Program-made: the position numbers and the translations under genes | The notes under the pieces: generated by a model | Told to the model about the DNA's origin: nothing | What the model saw: only the letters and a program-made list of their open reading frames with translations | Databases searched by the model: none | Part shown: positions 7,297-16,678 of the stretch, piece after piece | Position numbering within the stretch: the first letter of the stretch is position 1 | How the letters are laid out: each line of letters opens with the position of its first letter | Source: a bacterium | GTDB lineage: Bacteria; Armatimonadota; Chthonomonadetes; Chthonomonadales; CAJBBX01 | Assembly (NCBI GenBank): GCA_021811565.1 | Contig: JAJZOL010000172.1 | Location: forward strand, 1 to 34,823 | DNA length: 34,823 bases | Direction of reading: 5' to 3'

Positions 7297-10200
7297 ATGA
7301 TTAAGACGGTCTTATGCATCTTGTCCTTGTTTTTCATCGTTCGGTTAAGCGCTAACGCGATGAATTACCCCACCCTCTCGCCAAACGGAAGTAAAGTATG
7401 CTTCGAAGCGAAAGGGAATCTTTGGGTTGCCCCCATACATGGGGGAAAAGCGATGCGCTTAACCGTGAATGATGCATTCGACGCATTGCCGAAATGGTCA
7501 CCCGATGGTAATTGGATCGCATTCTCCTCCACTCGCTCCGGTCATCTCGCCATATACATTATCCCAGCGGAAGGAGGCGCAGCGAAAAGATTAACCTTTA
7601 ACGACGCGCCGAATTACGTACAGGACTGGTCACCGGACGGATCCCATCTGCTATTCACATCCAATCGTCAAGGATCCAACGCAGATCTCTACGAATTAAA
7701 TGTGGTATCCGGCAGAGAGAAACGGCTCTTTCATGGTTATGATTCCGTTCAAAATGCTACGTGGTCTCCGAATGGCAAATGGATTGCGATGGCGGTTGGG
7801 GAACAACCTTGGTGGCGACCGCAATATCAAGGCGGCAAACATGACACAATCTATCTCATACCCTCAACAGGGGGAACACCGATAAGGGCGAGCGATACCG
7901 ACGGTCTTAACGCTTGGCCAATGTTCTCGCCTGACGGCAAAACGCTTTACTATGTTTCCCACCAACAAGGAAGCGCCAATATTTGGTCCGTTCCAATTGA
8001 TGATAAAACTCTGAATTCGGGGAAGGCATCGCCTCCCGTATGCATCACCCATTTTCACGATTACCGGATGAGGTTCGCCGCAATGGCTCGCAAATCACCA
8101 GTGATCGCTTACATCTCAGGGTTCCATATCCTCTCCTTTCGTATCGGCGCGGAAAAACCTTCCGAGATTGCAGTGAACACTGTATCGGATTCCATGGATT
8201 TGGCCGATCCCAGACAGGTGTTTCACAATAATCTCAAATCGTTTGACCTAGCCCCGGACGATAAATCCGTGGTATTCGAAGCCTATGATCAGATATGGAG
8301 TTTACCTGAGTCGGGCGGCGACGCAAAGGATCTTACCACGGGGCTTCATCCGCATTATGATCCGGTATGGTCTCCCGACGGTAAGAGCGTGGCGTATTTG
8401 GAACAAGACGGTGGACTTGGGGTGCGACTGCAAAATGTATCCACCAAGGTCGTGCAGGATGTCGACATTCAGCCGAAAACGGATGACGCTCTTGTGGAGT
8501 TCTCTCCAAACGGCAAATACGTCTCATGGGTCGAGGTCGGAGGCGACAAACCGGGATTGTACGCCAGAGATGTCTCCGCGACTCCATTTGGAAAGACGTA
8601 TCGGATTGCGGATGGAGTGAATATGGAATCCTATAAATGGTCGCCCGATTCTCGTTGGATTCTTTATTCCCAAAAAGACATATACGGCTCCACGAACCTT
8701 TGGGTGGTTCGCGGCATGGGAGGCGTATCGGTGAATATCACCCGTTATCCCGGATACAACGGCATGGCGGATTGGACAGCGGACGGTAAAAATATCGTTT
8801 TTGTTTCCGACCGTGGCGGGGATGACGGCGTATACCTCATTCCCTTGATGCCATCAATCGAAGAGAAGGTCCCCGTCTACATCGGAAAGGGAATTCCATC
8901 TCCACCCTCCACGGTGCAAATCAATTTCGATGAAATTTGGAACCGCGCCCACCCAATGTTCAAAACCGCGGAGGACATCCTGGGCTTATCCCTCTCACCG
9001 GACGCCCGGAACGCGCTCATAACGGTGTCAAATGGAGATCAGACCTCCTTCATCATGTTTGACATGGCGACAGGTCACGAGGCCGGCATGGAATTTTCGT
9101 CCAGCGTCACACCAAATATATGTTTCAGCAAAGACGGAACGACGTTCTACTTTCTCGCATCCGACGGCTCCCTGCTGAAGATTACGCGCGCTCAAAAAGG
9201 CGTGCAGCAAATCTCGTTGTCCGGAGTCATGCATCTTAGCCGCTCCGATCGATATAAAATGGATTATGAGGAGATATGCCGTTACATTAGGACGCGTTTC
9301 TACCTTCGTAATCTCTCAAATGAGCAATTAAACGGACTTTTCACGGAATATAAGCCTGAAATCTCCGAAGCGCAAACTGACGAGGATTTCGACATGATCG
9401 TCGAATCCCTGCTTGGAAAATTGAACGTATCCAACACTGGAATTATTTCTCCGGGGTCGTTGCTCGAAGCGAGCAACACCGCTTCACTCGGATTGGACTT
9501 TGACCAAAATTACACCGGTCCCGGATTGAAAGTGGAGGATGTATTGAAACATGGCCCCTCGGATCAACCGGGAGCGCAGGTGATGAATGGCGAATATCTG
9601 CTGGCCGTGGACGGCAAGGATGTTCAACCCAACGAGTCTTTTTACGAAGCTCTTTACGGTAAAGCGAATAAGTGGACCGAACTTTTGGTCAGTCCGACTC
9701 CGGATAAAAGCTCCGCCAGAACCGTGAAAATGAAGCCTTGGCCAGCGTCATTAACTAATACGATGCGGGATTTCAACATCGATGAGGCGAATAAGACGCG
9801 GGTGAGAGACCTTTCAGGGGGAACTATTGCCTATATTCATGTACGTATGATGAATGCGAACAATTTGGAAGCATTCAAACGTGCATTGTTTGGAGAAGAT
9901 CAAACCAAAAAGGGGTTGATTTTGGATTTACGAGACAACCCCGGCGGCAATCTTTCCGATCAATTTTTAGATCTCTTGTACCGTAAGCCTCTCGCGACCG
10001 TGGCGTCCAGAGATGCCGCGCCATCGGGGTATCCCTTGCAAACATGGAACCGTCCCATCGTCGCTTTGGTTAACGGCAACACTGCCGGGGACGCGGAGGT
10101 GTTTGCGCAGGCTCTTCAATATGATCATCTTGCGAAACTCGTCGGAACCGATACGGCGGGCATGGTGGCTGGGGCTAAGAACGTTCAATTGATGGATGGC

Positions 10201-10359
10201 AGTCTGTTTCGCGTACCGGAGAGCGATTGGCGCGATGCAAACGGACAAGCCATGGATGGTCATCCGATAATCCCAGACACGATAGTAAAAAATCCCGTTC
10301 AGGAGACGTCGGCTGTCGATGATAGCCAGTTAACCACCGCAGTGAACATGCTGCGCTAA
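7297..10359 (+). CDS. Exported tricorn protease homologue, probably catalytically dead
   Basis: The 1020-residue product has a signal peptide (hydrophobic core, cleavage likely after SANA at about 21), two PD40/WD40-like beta-propeller regions with many WSPDG repeats to about residue 600, a helical C1 region, a PDZ domain (about 735-800) and a C-terminal S41-type domain. Tricorn enzymes cut peptides using S745, H746, S965 and D966 (Thermoplasma numbering). The usual LN-x-SH-T motif here reads LNVSNT, giving N713 for His. The nucleophile motif reads NTAGDAE, giving G931 for Ser, while the next Asp (D932) is kept. The rest of the fold, including the LILDLRDNPGG motif, is well conserved. It is therefore probably a periplasmic binding or scaffold protein rather than a peptidase. 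GGAG 6 nt upstream supports ATG 7297. Confidence 0.9.
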   Translation: MIKTVLCILSLFFIVRLSANAMNYPTLSPNGSKVCFEAKGNLWVAPIHGGKAMRLTVNDAFDALPKWSPDGNWIAFSSTRSGHLAIYIIPAEGGAAKRLTFNDAPNYVQDWSPDGSHLLFTSNRQGSNADLYELNVVSGREKRLFHGYDSVQNATWSPNGKWIAMAVGEQPWWRPQYQGGKHDTIYLIPSTGGTPIRASDTDGLNAWPMFSPDGKTLYYVSHQQGSANIWSVPIDDKTLNSGKASPPVCITHFHDYRMRFAAMARKSPVIAYISGFHILSFRIGAEKPSEIAVNTVSDSMDLADPRQVFHNNLKSFDLAPDDKSVVFEAYDQIWSLPESGGDAKDLTTGLHPHYDPVWSPDGKSVAYLEQDGGLGVRLQNVSTKVVQDVDIQPKTDDALVEFSPNGKYVSWVEVGGDKPGLYARDVSATPFGKTYRIADGVNMESYKWSPDSRWILYSQKDIYGSTNLWVVRGMGGVSVNITRYPGYNGMADWTADGKNIVFVSDRGGDDGVYLIPLMPSIEEKVPVYIGKGIPSPPSTVQINFDEIWNRAHPMFKTAEDILGLSLSPDARNALITVSNGDQTSFIMFDMATGHEAGMEFSSSVTPNICFSKDGTTFYFLASDGSLLKITRAQKGVQQISLSGVMHLSRSDRYKMDYEEICRYIRTRFYLRNLSNEQLNGLFTEYKPEISEAQTDEDFDMIVESLLGKLNVSNTGIISPGSLLEASNTASLGLDFDQNYTGPGLKVEDVLKHGPSDQPGAQVMNGEYLLAVDGKDVQPNESFYEALYGKANKWTELLVSPTPDKSSARTVKMKPWPASLTNTMRDFNIDEANKTRVRDLSGGTIAYIHVRMMNANNLEAFKRALFGEDQTKKGLILDLRDNPGGNLSDQFLDLLYRKPLATVASRDAAPSGYPLQTWNRPIVALVNGNTAGDAEVFAQALQYDHLAKLVGTDTAGMVAGAKNVQLMDGSLFRVPESDWRDANGQAMDGHPIIPDTIVKNPVQETSAVDDSQLTTAVNMLR

Positions 10360-10413
10360 CATTATAAGCTTGTGATGGAACTAAAAGCCGCTTGTATCGA
10401 TATCATATAAACA

Positions 10414-10451
10414 CTCGTCATAAGCATTTCGCACCATTGTGCGTTTATGAG
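10414..10451 (+). terminator. Weak hairpin between the tricorn-like gene and topA
   Basis: An inner stem CGCAC/GTGCG (10430-10434, 10439-10443) and an outer stem CATAA/TTATG (10419-10423, 10445-10449) form a two-part hairpin. No U-tract follows, so termination is uncertain. Confidence 0.3.
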
Positions 10452-10462
10452 GGATGATCCGC

Positions 10463-10491
10463 TTGACAGAATCCAGTGCCATAGGTATCAT
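10463..10491 (+). promoter_or_regulatory. Strong sigma-70 promoter for topA
   Basis: TTGACA (10463-10468), a 17-bp spacer and TATCAT (10486-10491). The -35 box is perfect and the -10 box matches 5 of 6. The start point would be near 10498, a 30-nt leader before ATG 10528. Confidence 0.75.
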
Positions 10492-10527
10492 AGCACGGCT
10501 TAACCCAAATAGGGAACGGAAGAATGT

Positions 10528-12819
10528 ATGGTAAAGACATTAATAATAGTTGAATCACCCGCCAAAACCAAAACCCTGAAGAACTTTCTGGGCAAGGACT
10601 ACATGGTTGAGGCGTCGATGGGACACGTGAGGGATTTGCCTCAAAAGGAACTTGGCGTTGATATCGAGAACGATTTCACGCCGAAATACGTGCGCATATC
10701 CGATCGCAAGGATGTGATCAAAAAGATTGCGGAGGCTGCGAAGAAAGCGGATTCCGTATTGCTCGCCTCCGACCCTGATCGCGAGGGCGAGGCGATATCC
10801 TGGCATTTGGCTCAAGCCCTCCAGATAAAGAACGCCAAGCGTATCGAATTTAACGAAATAACGCGTTCCGCAGTCGAGAACGCCATTCAACATCCGCGTG
10901 AAATCGATATGAAACGGGTTAACGCCCAGGAGGCGCGAAGGATTTTGGATCGTCTTGTCGGTTATCGCCTCTCGCCGCTTCTATGGAAAAAGGTACGCAA
11001 GAACCTATCCGCAGGGAGGGTGCAGTCCGTCGCCGTTAGATTGATATGCGATCGCGAGCGCGAGATACAGGCTTTCATCCCGGAGGAATACTGGAGCCTA
11101 ACCGCCACTCTCACACCTCAGCCGCCAATCCCCAAATTCCCCTTCGAAGCGAAGTATGTGGGCAAGAACGGCAAGAAACAGGCAATCAATAACGAAGCCG
11201 AGGCGCAAGCGCTTCTGACCGAGTTACGAAATGTCCCATGGGCGGTTAAATCTGTCAAGAAACAGGAACGAAAACGAAATCCCTCCCCTCCTTTTATAAC
11301 CAGCACGCTTCAGCAGGAGGCATCACGAAAGCTCGGGTTCGGCAACCGCCGCACCATGTCCATCGCCCAGCAACTCTATGAAGGCGTGGATTTGGGCTCC
11401 GAGGGAGCCGTAGGCTTGATCACCTACATGCGCACCGATTCCACCCGCGTGGCGAAAGAGGCGCAGGAAGAGACACGTACCTTCATTACGGATCAATACG
11501 GTGACCCTTATCGACCCGCCACACCGCCGATTTATAAAGCCAGGAGCCAGGCGCAGGATGCACACGAAGCGATTCGCCCCACATCCATCTATCGTACGCC
11601 GGATATGCTATCCGATTTTCTGAACGCGGATCAACTCAAATTGTACCGCCTCATCTGGCAACGGTTCTTGGCGAGCCAAATGTCGCCCGCCATATTTGAT
11701 GTAACAACGGCGGATATTTTAGGAGGAGAGTATCTATTTCGCGCCACGGGCTCCGTTTTGCGGTTTAACGGATTTATGGCGGTGTATACGGAAGGCAAGG
11801 ATACGGAGGAGGTGACGGACGAGGAGCGCACTCCGTTGCCGGAATTGATCAAAGATCAGATTTTGGATTTGCTCAACTTGGAACCCAAGCAACATTTTAC
11901 GGAACCCCCGCCGCGCTACACCGAAGCCACCATAGTGAAAGCTTTGGAGGAAAAGGGAATCGGTCGCCCAAGCACTTATGCATCAATCATTTCCACAATT
12001 GTTGAGAGAGAATATGTTGTGCTGGATCAGAAGCGTTTCATTCCCACGGATTTGGGTTTTACGGTGAATGACTTGTTAGTCAAACACTTCCCGAATATTC
12101 TTGACGTGGGGTTCACGGCGGAGATGGAAACGAAACTGGACGATATCGAAGAGGGTAATCGCGAGAAGGTGCAGTTGCTGAAGGATTTCTACTTCCCATT
12201 CAATGAGACTCTCTCTGAAGCTCATGAAAAAATGGAACGTGTGAAACCGGAATCTGTGCTCACGGAAACCCTATGCCCCAATTGCGGCAAGCCGATGGCG
12301 ATCAGGGAAAGCCGAATGGGCAAATTCCTAGGATGTTCCGGCTATCCGAGATGCAAGACAATCCTCAATCTGGACGGCACTCCAAGGGAGGCTCCGCAAA
12401 AGGAGGAGCCAAAGGTTACGGATCAGAAATGTCCCAAGTGCGGCAAACCCTTGGTGGAGAGAATGGGAAGATACGGCAAATTTCTCGGTTGCTCCGGTTA
12501 TCCGAAATGCCGCACCATTATAAAGATTCAGGGGGAAGAGACGGAGCAACGCCCGGCGCAGGTTGTACTGGAGGGGGTGAAATGCCCCAAAGACGGCGGC
12601 GACATCCTGGAAAAACACAGCCGGAGAGGCACGATTTTTTATGGGTGCTCGAACTATCCCAAATGCGACTTCGCCACATCCCTTAAACCGATCCCGCAAA
12701 TCTGTCCTGAGTGCGGATGGGTGTTGGGGGAGGGAAAGCAACGTGGCAAGTCCGATATAGTGGTGAAATGCACCAATCCGGATTGCTCCTACATAATGAA
12801 GCAAAAGGATGATGGTTAG
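10528..12819 (+). CDS. topA: DNA topoisomerase I (type IA)
   Basis: The enzyme relaxes negative supercoils by passing DNA through a transient single-strand break. The 763-residue protein opens with the TOPRIM motif (LIIVESPAKTKTL; the acidic DPDREGEA triad follows). The catalytic tyrosine is Y300 in GLITYMRTDSTR. GRPSTYASII lies near residue 480. After about residue 585 there are four zinc-ribbon-like repeats: two standard four-Cys units (each ending in GCSGYP-x-C), a third starting CPKDGG in which the second Cys is replaced by Asp, and a last unit CPECGW with CTNPDC. A second ATG at 10524 is out of frame. The gene has its own promoter and no tight operon partner. Confidence 0.97.
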   Translation: MVKTLIIVESPAKTKTLKNFLGKDYMVEASMGHVRDLPQKELGVDIENDFTPKYVRISDRKDVIKKIAEAAKKADSVLLASDPDREGEAISWHLAQALQIKNAKRIEFNEITRSAVENAIQHPREIDMKRVNAQEARRILDRLVGYRLSPLLWKKVRKNLSAGRVQSVAVRLICDREREIQAFIPEEYWSLTATLTPQPPIPKFPFEAKYVGKNGKKQAINNEAEAQALLTELRNVPWAVKSVKKQERKRNPSPPFITSTLQQEASRKLGFGNRRTMSIAQQLYEGVDLGSEGAVGLITYMRTDSTRVAKEAQEETRTFITDQYGDPYRPATPPIYKARSQAQDAHEAIRPTSIYRTPDMLSDFLNADQLKLYRLIWQRFLASQMSPAIFDVTTADILGGEYLFRATGSVLRFNGFMAVYTEGKDTEEVTDEERTPLPELIKDQILDLLNLEPKQHFTEPPPRYTEATIVKALEEKGIGRPSTYASIISTIVEREYVVLDQKRFIPTDLGFTVNDLLVKHFPNILDVGFTAEMETKLDDIEEGNREKVQLLKDFYFPFNETLSEAHEKMERVKPESVLTETLCPNCGKPMAIRESRMGKFLGCSGYPRCKTILNLDGTPREAPQKEEPKVTDQKCPKCGKPLVERMGRYGKFLGCSGYPKCRTIIKIQGEETEQRPAQVVLEGVKCPKDGGDILEKHSRRGTIFYGCSNYPKCDFATSLKPIPQICPECGWVLGEGKQRGKSDIVVKCTNPDCSYIMKQKDDG

Positions 12820-12860
12820 CGCGAGATTAGTTTTGATCGGATGAAAAGCGATATTGTTAT

Positions 12861-12890
12861 TTGACATTCCTTCCCCCAGGAGGGTATCAT
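12861..12890 (+). promoter_or_regulatory. Sigma-70 promoter for the TIM-barrel and foldase operon
   Basis: TTGACA (12861-12866), an 18-bp spacer and TATCAT (12885-12890). The start point would be near 12897, leaving a leader of about 37 nt before 12934. Confidence 0.65.
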
Positions 12891-12933
12891 AATATGGTTT
12901 TCCATACGTTTCCAAATCCACCGAGCACACAAA

Positions 12934-13779
12934 ATGCAACTTTCCGTAATCACCGACGAGATATCCCAGGATTTTGAACATGCACTGGACGTAATGCTTG
13001 AATATGACGTTCGTGCGGCTGAGTTAAGGGGTCTATGGAATGTAAACATAGGCGACCTTACGGAGCCAATGGCGGTACGAGCAAAGGAGGCGTTGAAAGC
13101 GAGGGACATGAAAGTCTCTTGCCTTTCCACACCGATTTTCAAATGCGACCTCTTCACCGATTCTTCTGAAGCGAAGGGCCCATTGCATCTCGCCACCGCT
13201 AGAGGCATGGAGGAGCAACAGGAACTTCTGATGCGTTGCATCCGCTGGGCGCATTGGTTTGACACCCCCCTTTTACGCATCTTCACATTCTGGCGACAAG
13301 GCGTGGTTACCCCTGAAATTGAGAAACGCATAGCGGAGGCATTGAAAGGCATCATCCCCATCGCCGAAAAAGAGGGCGTTATTCTCGCACTGGAAAACGA
13401 ACACGCCTGCTTCATCGGCACGGGCGAAGAGACTCGCCACCTTGTATCGCAATTGCAATCCCCGGCGTTGCAAGTCTGCTGGGATGCAGGAAACGCTTTT
13501 TTCGCCGGGGAAAGACCTTATCCCGACGGATTCCACGCTGTGAAACCATGGCTGAAACATATTCACATTAAAGACGCTTATCGCAATGCGAACGGCAAGC
13601 CGTTATGGTGCGTGGTGGGAGAAGGCGAAATCGATTACGTCGGTCAGTTCGCTGAATTGAAAGAGATGAACTACACCGGATATTTGTCGTTGGAAACTCA
13701 TTACATACCTGATGGCGGCACATCAGAAGCAGGATCACGAGCGTGTCTCGCCGCAATGAAACGAATGACAAAGGATTAA
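12934..13779 (+). CDS. Sugar phosphate isomerase/epimerase-like TIM-barrel protein
   Basis: The 281-residue protein has the xylose-isomerase-like (AP endonuclease 2) TIM-barrel pattern. It begins with LSVITDEISQDFEHAL and ELRGLWN. Metal-ligand type residues appear in ILALENEH (Glu), VCWDAGNAF (Asp), HIHIKDA (His, Asp) and SLETHY (Glu). Family members isomerise or epimerise keto-sugars or act on inositol and sugar acids; the substrate cannot be read from sequence. It has its own promoter and lies 6 bp before the foldase gene, so the two are probably co-transcribed. It differs clearly from the second TIM-barrel protein at 24924. Confidence 0.85.
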   Translation: MQLSVITDEISQDFEHALDVMLEYDVRAAELRGLWNVNIGDLTEPMAVRAKEALKARDMKVSCLSTPIFKCDLFTDSSEAKGPLHLATARGMEEQQELLMRCIRWAHWFDTPLLRIFTFWRQGVVTPEIEKRIAEALKGIIPIAEKEGVILALENEHACFIGTGEETRHLVSQLQSPALQVCWDAGNAFFAGERPYPDGFHAVKPWLKHIHIKDAYRNANGKPLWCVVGEGEIDYVGQFAELKEMNYTGYLSLETHYIPDGGTSEAGSRACLAAMKRMTKD

Positions 13780-13785
13780 GAGCGC

Positions 13786-15540
13786 ATGCCTAATAAAAAA
13801 CGCCGGAGAGGGTCGAGGAATATAACGTCCATCACCTATTGGAGACAATTCTCCGCCAACCGTTTTTGGTATTTCGTGATAGCTATTCTATTCGCCTTGG
13901 GCATTATCGTATATTTCGGAGGCGGGCTGGGCATATCGAACCAAAGCGCCGAGGAAACCGCCGCCATAGGGCAAGTGATCGCCACGGTTAACGGTGAACC
14001 GATCACCCAGGAGGAGTTTGATCTTGCTTGGAACCAAATCCGCAACAACAATCAGAGTGGCAGTGAGTTGCAGAAAATATTAATGAAGGGTCAAGTATTT
14101 GCGGGAACACCCGGAATGCAAGGTTCTCCCGGATTAATTGACGAGGCGTTGCTGCGTTCGATTGCGAAGCAAAAGGGTTTCAAGGTTACCAACAAGGATA
14201 TTGATAAGCAGATCCAACAGATGAAAGTGCAGCTTGGGCAAGGGAAGCCCGTTTCCGATGATATATTCAATAACTATCTTCAGTCCATTGGATTAACGAT
14301 GAACAGCCTGCACAGAAATCTCTCGCGTGAATTGCTTCCCAAAATGCTGATTGATAGCATTACGGCGGGAATCAATGTCACTCGACAGGATTTAATCCAA
14401 TCATACGAGCAGGTTAAACTTAGACAGATTCTCATATCAAACCAAAAGCTTCCGGATCAACAGGCACAAGCGAAGGCTGAGAAGATTCTAAAGGCGTTGC
14501 AAGGCGGAGCGAACTTCGCAAAGATGGCGAACGAGTTCTCCGACGACCCAGGAAACAACTACGATCCCAAAACGCACAAACCGGCGAAACAAGGCGGGGA
14601 ATACGGTTGGACGCCGGTTGACAAGTATACTCCCCCGTTCGCAGCCGCCGTCGAAGCAATGAAACCGGGGCAGTTGAGCGGCATTGTGAAGACTCAATAC
14701 GGATATCATATCATCCTACTTGAGGGCAAGCGAACCGTTTTACCCAAGGATTTCAACAAAAATATAAGCCAACTCGCCGCCACGATGAAGCAACAGAAGG
14801 CGAATCAGGAGTTCCAGCAAATGCTTGCGGAAGGCATTAAAACCATGAAGGTTGTCTGGAAAGTCAACTCATACAAATGGATGTATGATTACGCCATGTT
14901 GATGAATAACCCCATGGAGATGATGTCACCTGGCGGGATGGATAATCTGATCGCGGAACTTAGAGCCGAGGTGAAATCCAATCCGATCGATTATGACGCG
15001 TCCTTATTGCTCGGTCAGTTACTCTACTATGAGGACTACCTTGGCGGACCCGCAATGATGGCGCCCAACGGTGCGCATCACGGCCCGTCTGCGGCGGAGA
15101 AAGCCAAAGTTCGTCCTGAAATCATATCAGCTTTAAGCTCGGCGCTGGAGCGCATCGAGGATGTCGGCAGCGAATTCACTTTGGCAAAACTGTACGAGGA
15201 CGCAAAAGAGCCTGCTCAGGCACTGCAAGTGTACGAGAGAATTCAGGATGCTCACCAATGGGACACCACTCCTGATATGATGCCATTGCACGAACAGCTC
15301 CTCACTATCTTTAAGAAGGCAAATCAGCCTGCGCGCGTCGCCAAGGAGGAGCAGATTCTGGCGAAAATCGCTCAATCCGTGAAGATCCAAAAACAGCAAG
15401 AAGCGCAAATTCAAGCACAGCAAAAAGCTGCGGCTGCGGCGCAGGGAGCCGGCAAGGGAGCTGGAACCGTCACCGTCCCGCCGGGCGGGAAATCATCCGT
15501 GCAAACGAATGCGCCTCAACCTTTGAAACCAAAGCAGTAG
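13786..15540 (+). CDS. Membrane-anchored SurA/PpiC-type peptidyl-prolyl isomerase with TPR-like tail
   Basis: The 584-residue protein has a basic N-terminus, one membrane anchor (about residues 24-47) and a SurA/PrsA-like N-terminal chaperone region starting at VIATVNGEPITQEEFDLAW. A parvulin domain follows at about 205-315 (LRQILISNQ, FSDDPGN, GGEYGWTP, YGYHIILLEG). The C-terminal 200 residues are helical and TPR-like, ending in a Gln/Ala-rich, then Gly/Pro-rich tail. It probably helps exported proteins fold on the outer face of the inner membrane. It starts 6 bp after the TIM-barrel gene and is followed by a strong terminator. Substrates could include the exported proteins encoded nearby, but nothing in the sequence shows this. 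Confidence 0.9.
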   Translation: MPNKKRRRGSRNITSITYWRQFSANRFWYFVIAILFALGIIVYFGGGLGISNQSAEETAAIGQVIATVNGEPITQEEFDLAWNQIRNNNQSGSELQKILMKGQVFAGTPGMQGSPGLIDEALLRSIAKQKGFKVTNKDIDKQIQQMKVQLGQGKPVSDDIFNNYLQSIGLTMNSLHRNLSRELLPKMLIDSITAGINVTRQDLIQSYEQVKLRQILISNQKLPDQQAQAKAEKILKALQGGANFAKMANEFSDDPGNNYDPKTHKPAKQGGEYGWTPVDKYTPPFAAAVEAMKPGQLSGIVKTQYGYHIILLEGKRTVLPKDFNKNISQLAATMKQQKANQEFQQMLAEGIKTMKVVWKVNSYKWMYDYAMLMNNPMEMMSPGGMDNLIAELRAEVKSNPIDYDASLLLGQLLYYEDYLGGPAMMAPNGAHHGPSAAEKAKVRPEIISALSSALERIEDVGSEFTLAKLYEDAKEPAQALQVYERIQDAHQWDTTPDMMPLHEQLLTIFKKANQPARVAKEEQILAKIAQSVKIQKQQEAQIQAQQKAAAAAQGAGKGAGTVTVPPGGKSSVQTNAPQPLKPKQ

Positions 15541-15568
15541 GTGCTTAGTAAATATCGCAACGCTTGAC

Positions 15569-15604
15569 AAGAACGTGGTGATCCCTTCACCACGTTCTTT
15601 CTCT
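15569..15604 (+). terminator. Rho-independent terminator after the foldase gene
   Basis: Arms AAGAACGTGGTGA (15569-15581) and TCACCACGTTCTT (15587-15599) pair perfectly around a 5-nt loop and are followed by TCTCT. Confidence 0.85.
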
Positions 15605-15669
15605 CAATATCATCTACGAAGTGTCTTCAATGTGATTCCCCCCTCGGTATCGGGGAGAGAAAGGGAAGC

Positions 15670-16515
15670 ATGTCCGATTCCGGGATTTTATACGTCGTTG
15701 CAACGCCGATAGGCAATCTGGAGGACATCTCTCTGAGAGCCCTGAGGATTCTCCGCGAAGCGGATATCATTGCTGCGGAAGACACCCGTGTCACGCGCAA
15801 ACTTTTAAGCCATTACGACATCCACACGCCCATCACTTCCTGCCACGAGCACACCAACGCGAATAAGCTTGATGATATTATCGAGAAAATGTTACAGAAC
15901 CAAACAGTGGCGTTGGTATCCGATGCGGGTCTTCCCGGTATATCCGACCCGGGACAACGCCTCATCCGCAAAGCAATCGATTCCGCTATTCCCGTTATCC
16001 CCGTTCCAGGACCAAACGCCGCGCTAAGCGGGCTGATCGTTTCCGGTTTGCCAACTGAGAGGTTCGTCTTTTTGGGTTTTCCGCCACGCACCAAGACGGA
16101 TCGGAATCAATTCTTCGAGGAAATGGCGAACCAATCTCTTACAATTATCCTGTATGAATCCCCCCGAAGGCTCGCACAAACACTGGAGGATATTGCGAAA
16201 CATCTCGGAAACATAGCCATAGCGGTAGCTCGGGAGCTTACCAAAGTTCACGAGGAGGTGTTTCGAGGGACGGTATGGGAGGCGTTGGACCATTACGCCT
16301 CACATCCGCCAAGGGGGGAGATCACCATCGTAGCACGCGCCGAAGCAATTCGACGCGACGCTCCGCAACAGAGTATGGGATGGGAGGAAAAACTAAGGTC
16401 GCTCATTGAGAGCGGCATGCGTCCTGTGGATGCCGCGAGGATGGTATCGAAGGAGTATGGATTGCCTAAAAAGACAGTGTATGATTTCCACGTTCGCAAT
16501 ACAGCACTGAAATAG
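15670..16515 (+). CDS. rsmI: 16S rRNA (cytidine(1402)-2'-O)-methyltransferase
   Basis: RsmI uses S-adenosylmethionine to methylate the ribose of C1402 in the 16S rRNA decoding centre. The 281-residue protein is of normal length. It shows the tetrapyrrole-methylase fold signatures VVATPIGNLEDISLRAL, AAEDTR, LVSDAGLPGISDPG and VPGPNA, and the C-terminal DNA-binding-like segment ending KEYGLPKKTVYDFHV. A purine-rich GAAAGGGAAG just before ATG 15670 serves as ribosome site. The gene lies alone between a terminator and the sigma-54 promoter of the sugar transferase. Confidence 0.95.
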   Translation: MSDSGILYVVATPIGNLEDISLRALRILREADIIAAEDTRVTRKLLSHYDIHTPITSCHEHTNANKLDDIIEKMLQNQTVALVSDAGLPGISDPGQRLIRKAIDSAIPVIPVPGPNAALSGLIVSGLPTERFVFLGFPPRTKTDRNQFFEEMANQSLTIILYESPRRLAQTLEDIAKHLGNIAIAVARELTKVHEEVFRGTVWEALDHYASHPPRGEITIVARAEAIRRDAPQQSMGWEEKLRSLIESGMRPVDAARMVSKEYGLPKKTVYDFHVRNTALK

Positions 16516-16536
16516 TCGGTTTTCCGCCCGATTCGC

Positions 16537-16552
16537 CCCTTAATTTTGAGGG
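16537..16552 (+). terminator. Small hairpin after rsmI
   Basis: CCCTTA (16537-16542) and TGAGGG (16547-16552) form a 6-bp stem with an ATTT loop. The downstream sequence is only weakly T-rich, so this is a low-confidence terminator. Confidence 0.25.
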
Positions 16553-16557
16553 TTGAA

Positions 16558-16569
16558 GATTAATTAGTT
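16558..16569 (+). promoter_or_regulatory. Candidate enhancer element, copy A
   Basis: GATTAATTAGTT lies about 65 bp upstream of the -24 GG of the sigma-54 promoter. The identical 12-mer, in the same orientation relative to transcription, occurs upstream of the PEP-CTERM gene promoter (33300-33311, minus strand). The match extends to 15 of 17 bases with flanks. It could be an activator site; this is inference from sequence sharing. Confidence 0.4.
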
Positions 16570-16625
16570 ACAGGCAATAAAAAATCTGGAAAAAAATATT
16601 GGGTCATCGCCTAAAAACGCCCGAT

Positions 16626-16642
16626 TTGGCATGGCTTTTGCA
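16626..16642 (+). promoter_or_regulatory. Sigma-54 (-24/-12) promoter of the sugar transferase
   Basis: TTGGCATGGCTTTTGCA fits the sigma-54 consensus at all but one conserved base: TGGCA, then G and purine, three free bases and TTGCA. GG at 16628-16629 and GC at 16640-16641 are exactly 12 bp apart. The start point would be near 16653, giving a leader of about 80 nt before ATG 16732. Confidence 0.8.
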
Positions 16643-16678
16643 GTTAATAAGATTGAGGATAGAAGAGTCCTTGTCCTG

